The notes under the pieces were generated by a model. That model made no database searches. It worked only from the letters and a program-made list of their open reading frames with translations, and was not told where the DNA came from. Below are positions 9,000 to 17,806 of a DNA stretch of 64,000 nucleotides, piece after piece. Position 1 is the first letter of the stretch. Each line of letters starts with the position of its first letter. Made by a program: the position numbers and the translations under genes. The DNA comes from JADLDB01 sp040752975 (GTDB taxonomy: Bacteria > Myxococcota > Myxococcia > Myxococcales > Myxococcaceae): contig JBFMHF010000010.1 in NCBI GenBank assembly GCA_040752975.1, positions 1 through 64,000 of the forward strand. Direction: 5' to 3'.

Positions 9000-11000
9000 G
9001 TGACTGATCCATCGGCCCTGGGCGGTGAGCCCGCTGCATGGGTGGAAGCTCCGCTGGAGCGGCTGCTCGACGAGCTCCCCCTGGGCGTGGTGCACCTGGA
9101 CCAGACCGGGCGGGTGCAGCATCAGAACCCGACGGCAGCGGCCCTCTTCGACGGCAGCGGGGGCCCGGCGCTCGAGGATCAACTGAGGAAGATGTGCCGG
9201 CTGGCTGCAGAGGCGGAGGAGCCAGTCGAGACGGCCCTGTCCTTCGGCGCGCAGGGCGAGTTGCGCATCCTCCTTTCGCAGGCCCGTTGCCTCGACGGCT
9301 ACCTCGCGGTGCTCGAGCGCAACACCGTGGCCCGCGCGCGAGCCGAGAGCCGGGTGATGCGCGCGCTGTTGTCTGCCGCCACCGATGCCGTGTCGCCGGA
9401 GGTGGCCGCGCACCGCGCGTTGTCCACGCTCTCCTCTTCTCTGGCGGGCTGCAGCCTGGTCCTCTACGAACTCGACGCGCCGCGGCGGGAGCTGCGGTGC
9501 CTGGCGCACGTCAACCTTCCGGACGGCCACTCGATGATGTTGGCCCCGCGCCCGGTGGACGGCGCCACGTCCCTGGTGAGCCGCGCCGTCATGGTGAACC
9601 AGCCGCTGCACGTGGCGAACCTGGGCCGCTCCTTCTTCCCTTTCGAGCGCAGCCTGCCGGGCGGGGAGAAGCTGTCGGCGCTGGCGCTGCCGGTGTGCGC
9701 CGAGAAGGAGACCCTGGGGGCGCTGTATGTGTGCGGGCCCCAGGGCATGCTCACCACAGGCGAGTTCAAGCTGGTGCAGGGCCTGGCCGACGCGGTGGGC
9801 ACGTTGATCCGCCACGCGCAGCGCGACTCCCAGCTCAAGCGGCACCAGATCGCCCTCACCTCGCTCTTGTCCAACCTGCCCGACGCCATCTTCGAACAGG
9901 CGCCCGACGGCACCATCAGCCAGGCCGCGGGGAAGGTGGAAGCGCTGCTCGGGCGCGAGGCGAAGTCGGTGGTGGGCCAGCGCCTGGGGTCGCTCCTCAT
10001 TCCCGAGGACCAGGCGCGCTTCGAAGACCTGGTCACCAGCGTGACGGCCACGGCGCTGGTGCTGGGGGAGTTCGCGCTCGAGCGCGCGGACGGGGCGCGG
10101 GTGCCCTGCGAGGTGTCCGCGTGGATCGCCCACAACACCGCGGGCGAGCCGGTCGTGCGCGCGGTGTTCCGCGACATCACCCAGCGCAAGCACCTCGAGG
10201 AAGAGGTCAGCCGGGCGCGCGACACCGCCATGAAGCGGGACCGGCTGGCGTTGATCGGCCAGCTCGCCGCCGGGGTGGCGCACGAGATCAACAACCCGCT
10301 GTCCTTCGTGAAGTCCAACCTGTCCACGGTGCGCGACCTGGTGAAGGACATCTCCGCCGCCACCACCCGGGTGCTCGAGGCCCGTGACGACGAGGCGCGG
10401 ACCCAGGCCCAGAAGGTGTTCGACTTCCTTACCCAGGATCTGGCCGCGCTGGCCGACGAGACGATGCAGGGCGTGGAGCGGATCGCCGCCATCGTTCAGG
10501 CCCTCAAGGGCACGGCGCGTTCGCGCCCCGAAGAGAAGCAGCGCTTCGCGCCGTCGCAGGCCATCAACCAGGCGGTGCAGTTCTTCGTGGGCGGGCGCCA
10601 CTGCAAGGACCTGGTGACGGTGGAGGTGCCCGAGCTGCCCGTGGTGGTGGGGGAGTCGGGAGGCCTGTCCCAGGTGGTGCTGAACCTGCTCGACAACGCC
10701 TACGACGCGGTGGGTGGGCGAGGGCGCATCCTGGTGACGGGCGGGGTGGAGGGGCGCTACGTGGTGGTGCGGGTGGCCGACTCGGGGCCCGGCATCCCCG
10801 AGGAGGTGCGGGCCCACATCTTCGAGCCCTTCTTCACCACCAAGAGCGTGGGCAAGGGAACGGGCCTGGGCCTGCACATCAGCCGCGACTTGATCTCCAA
10901 GTTCGGCGGCACGCTGCGCTTCGAGACCGGGCCGTCCGGCACCACCTTCATCGTCGAATTGGTGCGCGCGACGGACGAGGGAGGAGCGGCACATGGCTGA
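9000..11000 (+). CDS. Cytoplasmic GAF-PAS sensor histidine kinase
   Basis: A soluble histidine kinase of about 666 residues, with no membrane helix visible. Layout: a short PAS-like N-terminal segment (LLDELPLGVVHLDQTGRV), a GAF domain in roughly 110-270, a PAS domain (FEQAPDGTISQAAGKVEALLGRE) near 285-400, the dimerisation H-box LAAGVAHEINNP with phospho-His 428, and a HATPase with N-box LNLLDNAYDAV, G1 DSGPGIP, FFTTK and GTGLGL. A GTG at 9000 is chosen; a GTG at 9042 is possible. It overlaps flgF by 8 bases and lies opposite the receiver-less activator, so it may control the flagellar cascade, through an unlinked or downstream receiver protein. The pairing is inferred. Confidence 0.88.
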   Translation: MTDPSALGGEPAAWVEAPLERLLDELPLGVVHLDQTGRVQHQNPTAAALFDGSGGPALEDQLRKMCRLAAEAEEPVETALSFGAQGELRILLSQARCLDGYLAVLERNTVARARAESRVMRALLSAATDAVSPEVAAHRALSTLSSSLAGCSLVLYELDAPRRELRCLAHVNLPDGHSMMLAPRPVDGATSLVSRAVMVNQPLHVANLGRSFFPFERSLPGGEKLSALALPVCAEKETLGALYVCGPQGMLTTGEFKLVQGLADAVGTLIRHAQRDSQLKRHQIALTSLLSNLPDAIFEQAPDGTISQAAGKVEALLGREAKSVVGQRLGSLLIPEDQARFEDLVTSVTATALVLGEFALERADGARVPCEVSAWIAHNTAGEPVVRAVFRDITQRKHLEEEVSRARDTAMKRDRLALIGQLAAGVAHEINNPLSFVKSNLSTVRDLVKDISAATTRVLEARDDEARTQAQKVFDFLTQDLAALADETMQGVERIAAIVQALKGTARSRPEEKQRFAPSQAINQAVQFFVGGRHCKDLVTVEVPELPVVVGESGGLSQVVLNLLDNAYDAVGGRGRILVTGGVEGRYVVVRVADSGPGIPEEVRAHIFEPFFTTKSVGKGTGLGLHISRDLISKFGGTLRFETGPSGTTFIVELVRATDEGGAAHG

Positions 11001-11700
11001 CGGGATCTACGTGTCGATGAGCGGCGCGGCCGCGCGGGCGGCGCAGCTCGAAGCGGTGGCGGACAACCTGGCCAACTCGGAGACGACGGGCTACCTGGCG
11101 GCGCGGCCGGCCTTCGAGTCCTTCCTCCCGGAGCAGGGCGCGGGGCAGCTCGGCTACACGGCGGTCGTGGGCGGCGGCGTGGACCTGCGGCCGGGCGCCA
11201 CCATGGTGACGGGGCTGCCCACCGACGTACTGCCCGACGGGGGCGCCTTCCTCGCGGTGGCCGGCGACGACGGCGGCATGGCCTTCACGCGCAACGGCCG
11301 GCTGGTGGCGGACGGCGCCGGGCGGGTGTCGGTGCTGGGGCGCACGGTGCTGGGCATCGACGGGCAGCCGTTGATCATCCCCTCGGGCTCGCCCTGGAGC
11401 GTGGACGGCCAGGGCACGGTGCTGGCCAACGGGCAGGAGGTGGGGCGCCTGGCCCTCTTTCAGCTGTCGGGCGAGGTGGAGCGCCGCGGCGAGGCCCTGT
11501 ACGCCCCCGGCGCGCGCGGCCAGGCCACCGCCGTCGAGGCGACGGTGCGCACCGGCGAGCTCATGCTGTCCAACGCCAACCCGCTGGAGTCCGCGGTGCA
11601 GATGATCAGCGCCCAGCGGAACTTCGACACCTCCATGCAGGCGGTGCAGACCTACCGGCGCCTCGACGAGCGCGCCAACGAGCTGGGCCGCGTTCGCTGA
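10993..11700 (+). CDS. flgF: Flagellar rod protein FlgF
   Basis: FlgF is a proximal-rod subunit. The 235-residue protein has the rod/hook N-terminal motif (IYVSMSGAAARAAQLEAVADNLANSETTGYLA) and a C-terminal block (LSNANPLESAVQMISAQRNFDTSMQAVQTYRRLDERANEL) characteristic of FlgF and FlgG. It is shorter than FlgG and is placed immediately before it, which identifies it as FlgF. The ATG overlaps the kinase stop codon region, so translation is coupled. Confidence 0.93.
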   Translation: MADGIYVSMSGAAARAAQLEAVADNLANSETTGYLAARPAFESFLPEQGAGQLGYTAVVGGGVDLRPGATMVTGLPTDVLPDGGAFLAVAGDDGGMAFTRNGRLVADGAGRVSVLGRTVLGIDGQPLIIPSGSPWSVDGQGTVLANGQEVGRLALFQLSGEVERRGEALYAPGARGQATAVEATVRTGELMLSNANPLESAVQMISAQRNFDTSMQAVQTYRRLDERANELGRVR

Positions 11701-11730
11701 AGGCAACTCTTCACCCACCAGGAGGCACAG

Positions 11731-12516
11731 ATGATCCGCTCGCTCTACACCGCCGCCACCGGCATGGAGGCGCAGCAGACGCGCATGGACGTGACGGCCA
11801 ACAACCTGGCCAACGCGAACACCACCGGCTTCAAGAAGGAGCGCGCCGAGTTCGAGGACCTGCTGAGCACCGTGCAGCGGATGCCGGGCGCGGCGGATCA
11901 ACGTTCCCCGTCCGAGCCCTCGCCGCTGGAGGTGGGCATGGGGGTGCGCATCGCGGCCACCGCGCGCTCGATGAGCCAGGGTGAGCTGCTCAACACGAAG
12001 AACCCGCTGGACGTGGCCATCGAGGGCGCCGGCTTCCTGGCGGTGCGGCTGCCCGGCGGGGACCTGGGCTACACGCGCGCGGGCAACCTGCGGGTGGACT
12101 CGGAAGGCCGACTGGTGACGGCACACGGCGACCCGCTGGAGCCGGACGTCTCCATTCCTGCCGACGCCCTCAGCGTCACCATCAAGCGTGACGGCACCGT
12201 GGAGGCGCGCGTGCCCGGGCGCGACGAGCCGCAAGCGCTCGGGCAGCTGGAGCTGACGCTCTTCCCCAACCCCAACGGCCTGGTGTCTCTCGGGCGGAAC
12301 CTGCTGGCCGCCAGCCCCGCGTGTGGCGAGCCGTTGCGGGTGGCGCCGGGCGAGCAGGGCGCGGGCTCCCTCGCCCAGGGCTTTCTGGAGAACTCCAACG
12401 TGCAGGCGGTGGAGGAGATGATCGACCTCATCTCCACGCAGCGCGCCTACGAGCTCAACTCGAAAGTCATCCAGACGGCGGACCAGATGTTGCAGCGCCT
12501 CACCTCGCTGAGGTGA
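11731..12516 (+). CDS. flgG: Flagellar distal rod protein FlgG
   Basis: FlgG makes the distal rod that crosses the P and L rings. The product has 261 residues, the standard length. It begins MIRSLYTAATGMEAQQTRMDV, the classic FlgG start, and ends with EMIDLISTQRAYELNSKVIQTADQMLQRLTSLR, also classic. AGGAGG precedes the ATG by 7 bases. Confidence 0.98.
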   Translation: MIRSLYTAATGMEAQQTRMDVTANNLANANTTGFKKERAEFEDLLSTVQRMPGAADQRSPSEPSPLEVGMGVRIAATARSMSQGELLNTKNPLDVAIEGAGFLAVRLPGGDLGYTRAGNLRVDSEGRLVTAHGDPLEPDVSIPADALSVTIKRDGTVEARVPGRDEPQALGQLELTLFPNPNGLVSLGRNLLAASPACGEPLRVAPGEQGAGSLAQGFLENSNVQAVEEMIDLISTQRAYELNSKVIQTADQMLQRLTSLR

Positions 12517-12519
12517 TTC

Positions 12520-13128
12520 ATGACGCTCGCCGCCGGAATCCTGACGGTCGCCCTGCTCGCCGCGGAGCCCAGCGAGTTGGTGCGGCGCGCGCTGCCGGCC
12601 TCGTCCCTTCGCGTGGAAGTCATCGACACGCGCCTCGGGCTTCCTGAAGGCTGCACGCCCCGGCGCGTCGCCCTGGCCGCGCCGGTGGAGCGCAGCGGCG
12701 TCGTCCCGCTGTCCGCCGAGGGCATCCGCGGGGCGGGCGCCTGCACGGGCAAGGGCTGGGCGCGGGTGCGCGTCTTCGCGAAGGTGTGGCAGGTGACGCA
12801 GTCCATCCGCGCGGGGGAAGCCCTGGGAGGCGCGGTGGCGCTGGCGGAGCGGGAGCTGTCCGGCCCTCTGCAGCCGCTGCAGGCCTTCCCCGCCGGCGCG
12901 CTGGCGCGGGTGGCTCTCGCGAAGGGGACCATCCTCGAGGCGAGGCACCTCAGAGGCGACGGGCCCTCGCCCGGAGAGCGCGTGGTGGTGCAGGTGCAGG
13001 TTGGCTCGGTGCTCCTCGAACAGCCCGCGGTGGCCATGGCCTGTCCGGGCCGGCCCTGTGCGCGCCTGGCCAACGGCGCGCGGGTGGAGGGCCGCTACGA
13101 GGACGGGAAGCTGAAGGTGACGCCATGA
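12520..13128 (+). CDS. flgA: Flagellar P-ring assembly chaperone FlgA
   Basis: FlgA is a periplasmic chaperone needed for FlgI polymerisation into the P ring. The 202-residue protein has a short signal peptide (LAAGILTVALLAAEPS), a central region with paired cysteines (PEGCTP, GAGACTG) and a C-terminal SAF-like domain (LARVALAKGTILEARHL, GERVVVQVQVGSVLL, ANGARVEGRYEDGKLKV). It follows flgG by 3 bases and its stop overlaps the flgH ATG. Confidence 0.9.
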   Translation: MTLAAGILTVALLAAEPSELVRRALPASSLRVEVIDTRLGLPEGCTPRRVALAAPVERSGVVPLSAEGIRGAGACTGKGWARVRVFAKVWQVTQSIRAGEALGGAVALAERELSGPLQPLQAFPAGALARVALAKGTILEARHLRGDGPSPGERVVVQVQVGSVLLEQPAVAMACPGRPCARLANGARVEGRYEDGKLKVTP

Positions 13129-13802
13129 GGTGGCTCTTCGTGCTCATCGCCCTCGCCGCGGCCGGTTGCGGGCCGAAGCACATCGCGAAGTACGAGCCGA
13201 GGAAGCGCGTGTACGAGGTGCCGCCGGAGTCCAGCACGCCGGGCCGCGAGCAGGCGGAAGGCAGCCTGTTCCGTGCGGGCGATCGCGCCAACATGCTCTT
13301 CACCGACATGCGCGCCCTGCGCGTGCACGACCTGGTGGTGGTGAAGGTGGAGGAGCTGGCCGACGCGCAGCGCCAGGCCGACACGGATTTGCGACGGCGC
13401 TCGAAGATGTCGACGGACGTGTCCGCCTTCCTCCAGGCCGCAGGCCAGCCCCAGACGGGCGTGGGCGCGGGCGCCGCCGGGGGCATCGAGTCCGACTTTC
13501 AGGGACTGGGCAGCACACGCCGCACCGAGCGCCTCGTCGCCACCGTGCCCGCGCTGGTCCGGCAGGTGCTGCCCAACGGCAACCTCTTCGTCGAGGGGCA
13601 CCGGGTGGTGCTGGTGAACCAGGAAGAGCACCACTTCTACATCTCCGGTGTGGTGCGCCCCATCGACATCGACCAGCAGAACAGCGTGAAGAGCAGCCTC
13701 CTGGCCGACGCGGAGGTGGAGTTCACCGCCACCGGCAACCTCACCGACAACCAGCGCCAGGGCTGGCTGTCCCGCTTCATCAACTGGGCCTTCCCCTTCT
13801 GA
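13125..13802 (+). CDS. flgH: Flagellar L-ring lipoprotein FlgH
   Basis: FlgH forms the outer-membrane L ring. The 225-residue product starts with a lipoprotein signal (LFVLIALAAAGC, lipid-modified Cys near 13). It contains the FlgH core SLFRAGDRANMLFTDMRALRVHDLVVVKVEE and the ETLNVVGEKQ-equivalent PNGNLFVEGHRVVLVNQEE, then GVVRPIDID and the C-terminal TATGNLTDNQRQGWLSRFINWAFPF. The ATG overlaps the flgA stop (ATGA). Confidence 0.95.
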   Translation: MRWLFVLIALAAAGCGPKHIAKYEPRKRVYEVPPESSTPGREQAEGSLFRAGDRANMLFTDMRALRVHDLVVVKVEELADAQRQADTDLRRRSKMSTDVSAFLQAAGQPQTGVGAGAAGGIESDFQGLGSTRRTERLVATVPALVRQVLPNGNLFVEGHRVVLVNQEEHHFYISGVVRPIDIDQQNSVKSSLLADAEVEFTATGNLTDNQRQGWLSRFINWAFPF

Positions 13803-13813
13803 GGCGCCACGCC

Positions 13814-14899
13814 ATGCGACTGCTCTTCCTCGCCGCGCTCGTCGCTCCCCTCGCCGCCCCCGCCGCGTCCGCGCGGGTGAAGGAGCTGACGCAGGTGCAG
13901 GGCCAGCGCGACAACGAGCTGTTCGGCTACGGGCTGGTGGTGGGCCTGCAGGGCACGGGCGACACCGACAGGGTCTTCTTCACCAGCCAGTCCATCGCCG
14001 GCATGCTGGCGCGGCTGGGCATCCGGGTGGACCCCCGCGACGTGAGGAGCCGCAACGTGGCGGCGGTGATGGTGACGGCGCGGCTGCCCACCTTCACCCG
14101 CAGCGGCGCCCGCCTCGACGTCAACGTCAGCAGCATGGGCAACGCGCGCAGCCTCGCCGGCGGCGTGCTGTTGATGACGCCGCTGACCGCCGCCGACGGA
14201 CAGGTGTACGCGGTGGCGCAGGGCAGCCTGCAGGTGGGCGGCTTCGACACCGCGTGGCTGGGCAACATGGCGCGGAAGAACCAGACCAACTCGGGGCGCG
14301 TGCCGGGGGGCGCAGTGGTGGAGAAGACGTACACCCCGCCGGTGCCGAAGGGGCCGGTGCTGCTGGGCCTCAAGAAGCCCGACCTCGGCACCGCGGTGCG
14401 CATCGCGGCGGCCATCGAGGCGAAGTACGGCCAGGGTACGGCGAAGGCGCTCGACCCGGCCGCCGTGGAGGTGACGCCCCCGCAGGACTTCGCCGAGCGC
14501 CCGCTGGTGCTGCTCGCCGAGTTGGAAGAGCTGCGCGTCGACGTGGTGGAGCGCGCGCGCGTCGTCATCAACGAGCGCACCGGCACCGTGGTGGCGGGAG
14601 AGAACGTCCACCTCCGGCCCGCGGCCGTCGCGCACGGCGGCCTCACCGTCAACATCACCACCAGACCCATCATCGTGCAGCCCCTGCCCTTCACCCACAC
14701 CGGCAACGTCGTGCTGCCCTACTCCGAGGTGTACGCCGCCGAGCAGCAGGCGAACGCGGTGGCCCTGCCCGCCACCAGCACGGTGGACGACCTGGTGAAG
14801 GCGCTCAACGCGCTGCACGTCACGCCGCGCGACCTCGTCTCCATCATGCAGGCCCTCCACGCCGCTGGCGCCCTGGACGCCGACCTCGAGGTGCTGTGA
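13814..14899 (+). CDS. flgI: Flagellar P-ring protein FlgI
   Basis: FlgI forms the periplasmic P ring around the rod. The 361-residue protein has a signal peptide (LLFLAALVAPLAAPAASA), then the family motifs NELFGYGLVVGLQGTGDT, RNVAAVMVTARLPTF and GARLDVNVSSMGNARSLAGGVLLMTPL. It ends with LVKALNALHVTPRDLVSIMQALHAAGALDADLEVL, the standard FlgI terminus. Its stop overlaps the flgJ ATG by one base. Confidence 0.97.
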   Translation: MRLLFLAALVAPLAAPAASARVKELTQVQGQRDNELFGYGLVVGLQGTGDTDRVFFTSQSIAGMLARLGIRVDPRDVRSRNVAAVMVTARLPTFTRSGARLDVNVSSMGNARSLAGGVLLMTPLTAADGQVYAVAQGSLQVGGFDTAWLGNMARKNQTNSGRVPGGAVVEKTYTPPVPKGPVLLGLKKPDLGTAVRIAAAIEAKYGQGTAKALDPAAVEVTPPQDFAERPLVLLAELEELRVDVVERARVVINERTGTVVAGENVHLRPAAVAHGGLTVNITTRPIIVQPLPFTHTGNVVLPYSEVYAAEQQANAVALPATSTVDDLVKALNALHVTPRDLVSIMQALHAAGALDADLEVL

Positions 14900-15588
14900 T
14901 GAGCCTGTTGAGCCCCACCCACCAGGCGCTCCGTACCGCGGACGATCCACGCAAGGAGGCCGCGCGCGCCCTGGAGACGCTGGTGTTCAAACAGCTCATC
15001 TCCGCCTCGGGTGTCTTCCAGGGCGGCCAGGCGGCCGGCGGGCACGTGTGGAGCGACGTCTTCGCCGAGGCCATCGCTGATGCCGTCACCTCCTCCGGCG
15101 CCGGCCTGGGGCTGAACGCCTTCCCGCTCCCCGCTGCACAGCACGCCGCCCCGCTGGCCGGCGACGCCAGACTCACCAGCGGCTTCGGCCCGCGCGTCGA
15201 CCCCTTCACGGGTGAGGTCCGCGCCCACACCGGCGTCGACCTCGCCGCCCCCGAAGGCACCCCCATCTTTGCTGCGCAGGCCGGCGTCGTCCTCTCCGCC
15301 GGGCCCCGCGGCGGCTACGGCAACGCCGTGGAGGTGTCACACTCCGACGGGACCACCTCCCTCTACGCCCACGCCAGCGCGGTGGCGGTGCACCCTGGCC
15401 AGCGGGTACGGGCCGGCGAGGTGATCGCCACCGTCGGCAGTACCGGCCAAAGCACCGGCAATCACCTGCACTTCGAGGTCCGCGTGGACGGCCGCCCCGT
15501 CGACCCCCGCGCGGCCCTCAAGAAATACGGAGTCCGTGTCGAAACACCCGCTGAGCCCCACCAGCTCGGCGAGGACAAGTCGCCATGA
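14899..15588 (+). CDS. flgJ: FlgJ rod-binding protein fused to an M23 (LytM-type) peptidase
   Basis: The N-terminal 80 residues form a FlgJ rod-cap domain (KEAARALETLVFKQLISA, VWSDVFAEAIADAV). In enteric bacteria the C-terminal half is a glucosaminidase; here it is an M23 metallopeptidase domain, with the zinc motifs HTGVDLAAP and HLHFEV and the surrounding SGFGPRVDPFTGEVRAHTG and GYGNAVEVSHSDGTTSLYAH blocks. The product (229 residues) would cap the growing rod while cutting peptide cross-links of the cell wall rather than glycan strands. It has no Sec signal, which fits export through the flagellar apparatus. ATGA coupling links it to flgM. Confidence 0.92.
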   Translation: MSLLSPTHQALRTADDPRKEAARALETLVFKQLISASGVFQGGQAAGGHVWSDVFAEAIADAVTSSGAGLGLNAFPLPAAQHAAPLAGDARLTSGFGPRVDPFTGEVRAHTGVDLAAPEGTPIFAAQAGVVLSAGPRGGYGNAVEVSHSDGTTSLYAHASAVAVHPGQRVRAGEVIATVGSTGQSTGNHLHFEVRVDGRPVDPRAALKKYGVRVETPAEPHQLGEDKSP

Positions 15589-15884
15589 AAGTCCACGACA
15601 CGCACACCGCCGTACCCCTCCAGGCCTCCAGCAGCTCGACCAGCCCGGCGCGGGCGAAGGACGAGAAGGACAAAGTCACCCTGGAGCGCACCCAGAAGCT
15701 CCAGGCCGACATCGACCGCGCGAAGCTGTCCGCCGGCGCTGGGCGCGCCGCGCAGTTGCAGGCGCTGGAGGCCGCCATCCGCAACGGCACCTTCAAGCCC
15801 AGCCCGCAGCAGCTGGCAGAGAAGCTCCTGCAATCGGCCGAGCTCGACGCCCGGTTGCGCGCGTTGCTGGACGTGGACGGGTGA
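15585..15884 (+). CDS. flgM: Anti-sigma-28 factor FlgM
   Basis: FlgM binds FliA and is exported once the hook is complete, which releases late transcription. The 99-residue product has a disordered Ser/Thr-rich N-terminus and a helical C-terminal sigma-binding segment (IDRAKLSAGAGRAAQLQALEAAIRNGTFKPSPQQLAEKLL), the hallmark of FlgM. The ATG overlaps the flgJ stop. FliA is encoded at 32937-33674, so both partners are present. Confidence 0.88.
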   Translation: MKVHDTHTAVPLQASSSSTSPARAKDEKDKVTLERTQKLQADIDRAKLSAGAGRAAQLQALEAAIRNGTFKPSPQQLAEKLLQSAELDARLRALLDVDG

Positions 15885-15909
15885 GGGGCGAGTCTCTTCG
15901 GGGAATGCC

Positions 15910-16386
15910 ATGCCGCTGCTCGAAGCCACCGTGTCCGCCTTCCTCGAGCTCGAAGCCGCGCTGCTGGACGAGCTGGGCGCGGTGAAGGCCGAGCGCGAGT
16001 GGCTGCGCCGGCTGGACGGCCCCCGCCTGCTTCAGCGCGCCGAGGCCCGCGACGCCTTCAACGCCCGCCTCGCCCGGCTGCTGGCCGCCGCCCGCGGGCG
16101 CCTGCGTGACCTCTGCGTCGAGGCCCGCGCCGACGGCGAGACGCTGGAAGCGCTGGAGTGCGCCGCGCCCGAGGCCGGGGCCCGCGTCCGCGCCGCGGTG
16201 GAGCGCTCGAAGGTGGCCGCCCGCCGCCTCGACGAGCTGCAGCGCTTCAACCGGGACGTCACCCAGCGCGCCCTCGACCTGGTGAAGCGCCTCAGTCAGC
16301 GCTTGCCCGTCAAGGGCGCCGCCTACAGCCGTACCGGCGCCGCCACGTCTCTGCCCCGCGCCGTCACCCACTCGCGCAGCGCCTGA
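15910..16386 (+). CDS. flgN: FlgN-like export chaperone for hook-filament junction proteins
   Basis: A 158-residue, almost entirely helical protein (LLEATVSAFLELEAALLDELGAVKAEREWLRR and further Ala/Arg/Glu-rich helices) with a short Ser/Thr-rich tail. Sequence similarity to FlgN is weak, but the size, composition and placement between flgM and flgK are exactly those of FlgN, the cytoplasmic chaperone of FlgK and FlgL. The start ATG lies 7 bases after a GGGG-containing segment. Confidence 0.75.
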   Translation: MPLLEATVSAFLELEAALLDELGAVKAEREWLRRLDGPRLLQRAEARDAFNARLARLLAAARGRLRDLCVEARADGETLEALECAAPEAGARVRAAVERSKVAARRLDELQRFNRDVTQRALDLVKRLSQRLPVKGAAYSRTGAATSLPRAVTHSRSA

Positions 16387-16391
16387 CGCCC

Positions 16392-17798
16392 ATGGCCGAC
16401 CTCTTCGCCCTGCTGTCCTGGTCCAGCTCCAGCCTCTCGGCGCACCGCGCGGCGTCGGCCACCGCCAGCCACAACCTCGCCAACTCCAACACCAGGGGCT
16501 TCGCGCGGCAGCGCGCCGACCTCGAGGCCACTCTGCCGGCCGATCGCCTCGGCGGCGCCTTCATCGGCCGTGGGGCGCTGCTCAGCGGCGTCAGCCAGGT
16601 CCGCGACGCCTTCCTCGAGCGGCAGTTGCCTCAGGCCTTCGCCTCTTCCTCCTACTCGGGCGCGAAGGCCCAGGCGCTGGAAGGCCTGACCGCTCTCGAC
16701 CCGGACGGCGGCGCCGGCCTCACCAACGCGCTGGACGCCTTCTACGGCGCGCTGCGGCAACTGACCCAGGCGCCGGGCGACGTGGGCAGCCGCCAGGCGG
16801 TGCTGGCCCAGGGGCGCAGTGTGGCGCTGGCCTTCAACCGGGCCGCGCAGAACGTCGACGGGGCGCGCGACGGCCTCGACACACAGCTCGAGGCCAACGT
16901 GGCGCGCGTCAACGACCTCGCGCGAAGCCTCGCCACCCTCAACCAGCAGGTGCGCATCGAGCAGGCCTCGGGCGCGGCCCCGAACGATCTCCTCGACGCG
17001 CGCCTGCGCGTGCAGGACGAGCTGGTGCAGCTCACCGGCGCGGCCGTCGTCTCCGACGACGACGGCAACGTGAACCTCCAACTGCCGGGCGGCGGCGCGC
17101 TGGTCAACGCGGACCTTTGGGCCACGCTCTCCACCCGGGCCGACCCCTCCAACGGCGGCCACCTGGCCGTCTTCCTCACGCCCGCGGGCTCGAGCGCTCC
17201 CGTCCAGTTGCCCAACGGCGCCCTGGGCGGCGCGCTGGGAGGCGTGCTGGATGCCCGCGACGGAGCGCTGGCCACCGCCGAGGCCTCGCTCGACGCGCTG
17301 GCCTTCGACTTCGCGGGCGCCGTCAACACCGCGCACCGCAACGGCGTGGGACTGGACGGCGTGGGCAACCGCGACTTCTTCACCGCGCCGGCCGCCGCGA
17401 CGGGCGCCGCGCGAGCCCTCGCCGTCGACCCCGGGCTGCTGGCGGATCCACGCCAGTTGGGGGCCGCGGCCAGCGCCGCCTCTCTGCCCGGCGACGGGAG
17501 CAACCTCTTCGCCCTCATCCAGACCGAAGGGGCCGCGCTGTCCAACGGGCTCGACGTCTTCGACGGCCTCGCCGCCGCCATCGCCACCTGGGGCAGCGCG
17601 GTGGACTCGGCGCGCACCGCCAGCGCCCGCGACGGGGCCGTCCTCGACCAGCTCTCGGCGATGCGCGAGTCCGCCTCCGGCGTCTCCATCGACGAGGAGA
17701 TGATCGCCCTCACCACCTCCCAGCGCGCCTACGAGGCGGTGCTGAAAGTCATCCAGACCACCGACGAGATGCTCGACACCCTGCTGAAGCTCCGCTGA
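16392..17798 (+). CDS. flgK: Hook-filament junction protein FlgK (HAP1)
   Basis: FlgK joins hook to filament. The 468-residue protein begins with the hook-family N-terminal helix (LSAHRAASATASHNLANSNTRGFARQRADL) and has the GALLSGVSQVRDAFLERQL block typical of FlgK. It ends with SGVSIDEEMIALTTSQRAYEAVLKVIQTTDEMLDTLLKLR, also characteristic. It is moderately short for FlgK, with a compact central domain. The start is 5 bases after flgN. Confidence 0.95.
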   Translation: MADLFALLSWSSSSLSAHRAASATASHNLANSNTRGFARQRADLEATLPADRLGGAFIGRGALLSGVSQVRDAFLERQLPQAFASSSYSGAKAQALEGLTALDPDGGAGLTNALDAFYGALRQLTQAPGDVGSRQAVLAQGRSVALAFNRAAQNVDGARDGLDTQLEANVARVNDLARSLATLNQQVRIEQASGAAPNDLLDARLRVQDELVQLTGAAVVSDDDGNVNLQLPGGGALVNADLWATLSTRADPSNGGHLAVFLTPAGSSAPVQLPNGALGGALGGVLDARDGALATAEASLDALAFDFAGAVNTAHRNGVGLDGVGNRDFFTAPAAATGAARALAVDPGLLADPRQLGAAASAASLPGDGSNLFALIQTEGAALSNGLDVFDGLAAAIATWGSAVDSARTASARDGAVLDQLSAMRESASGVSIDEEMIALTTSQRAYEAVLKVIQTTDEMLDTLLKLR

Positions 17799-17806
17799 GG
17801 CCCACC

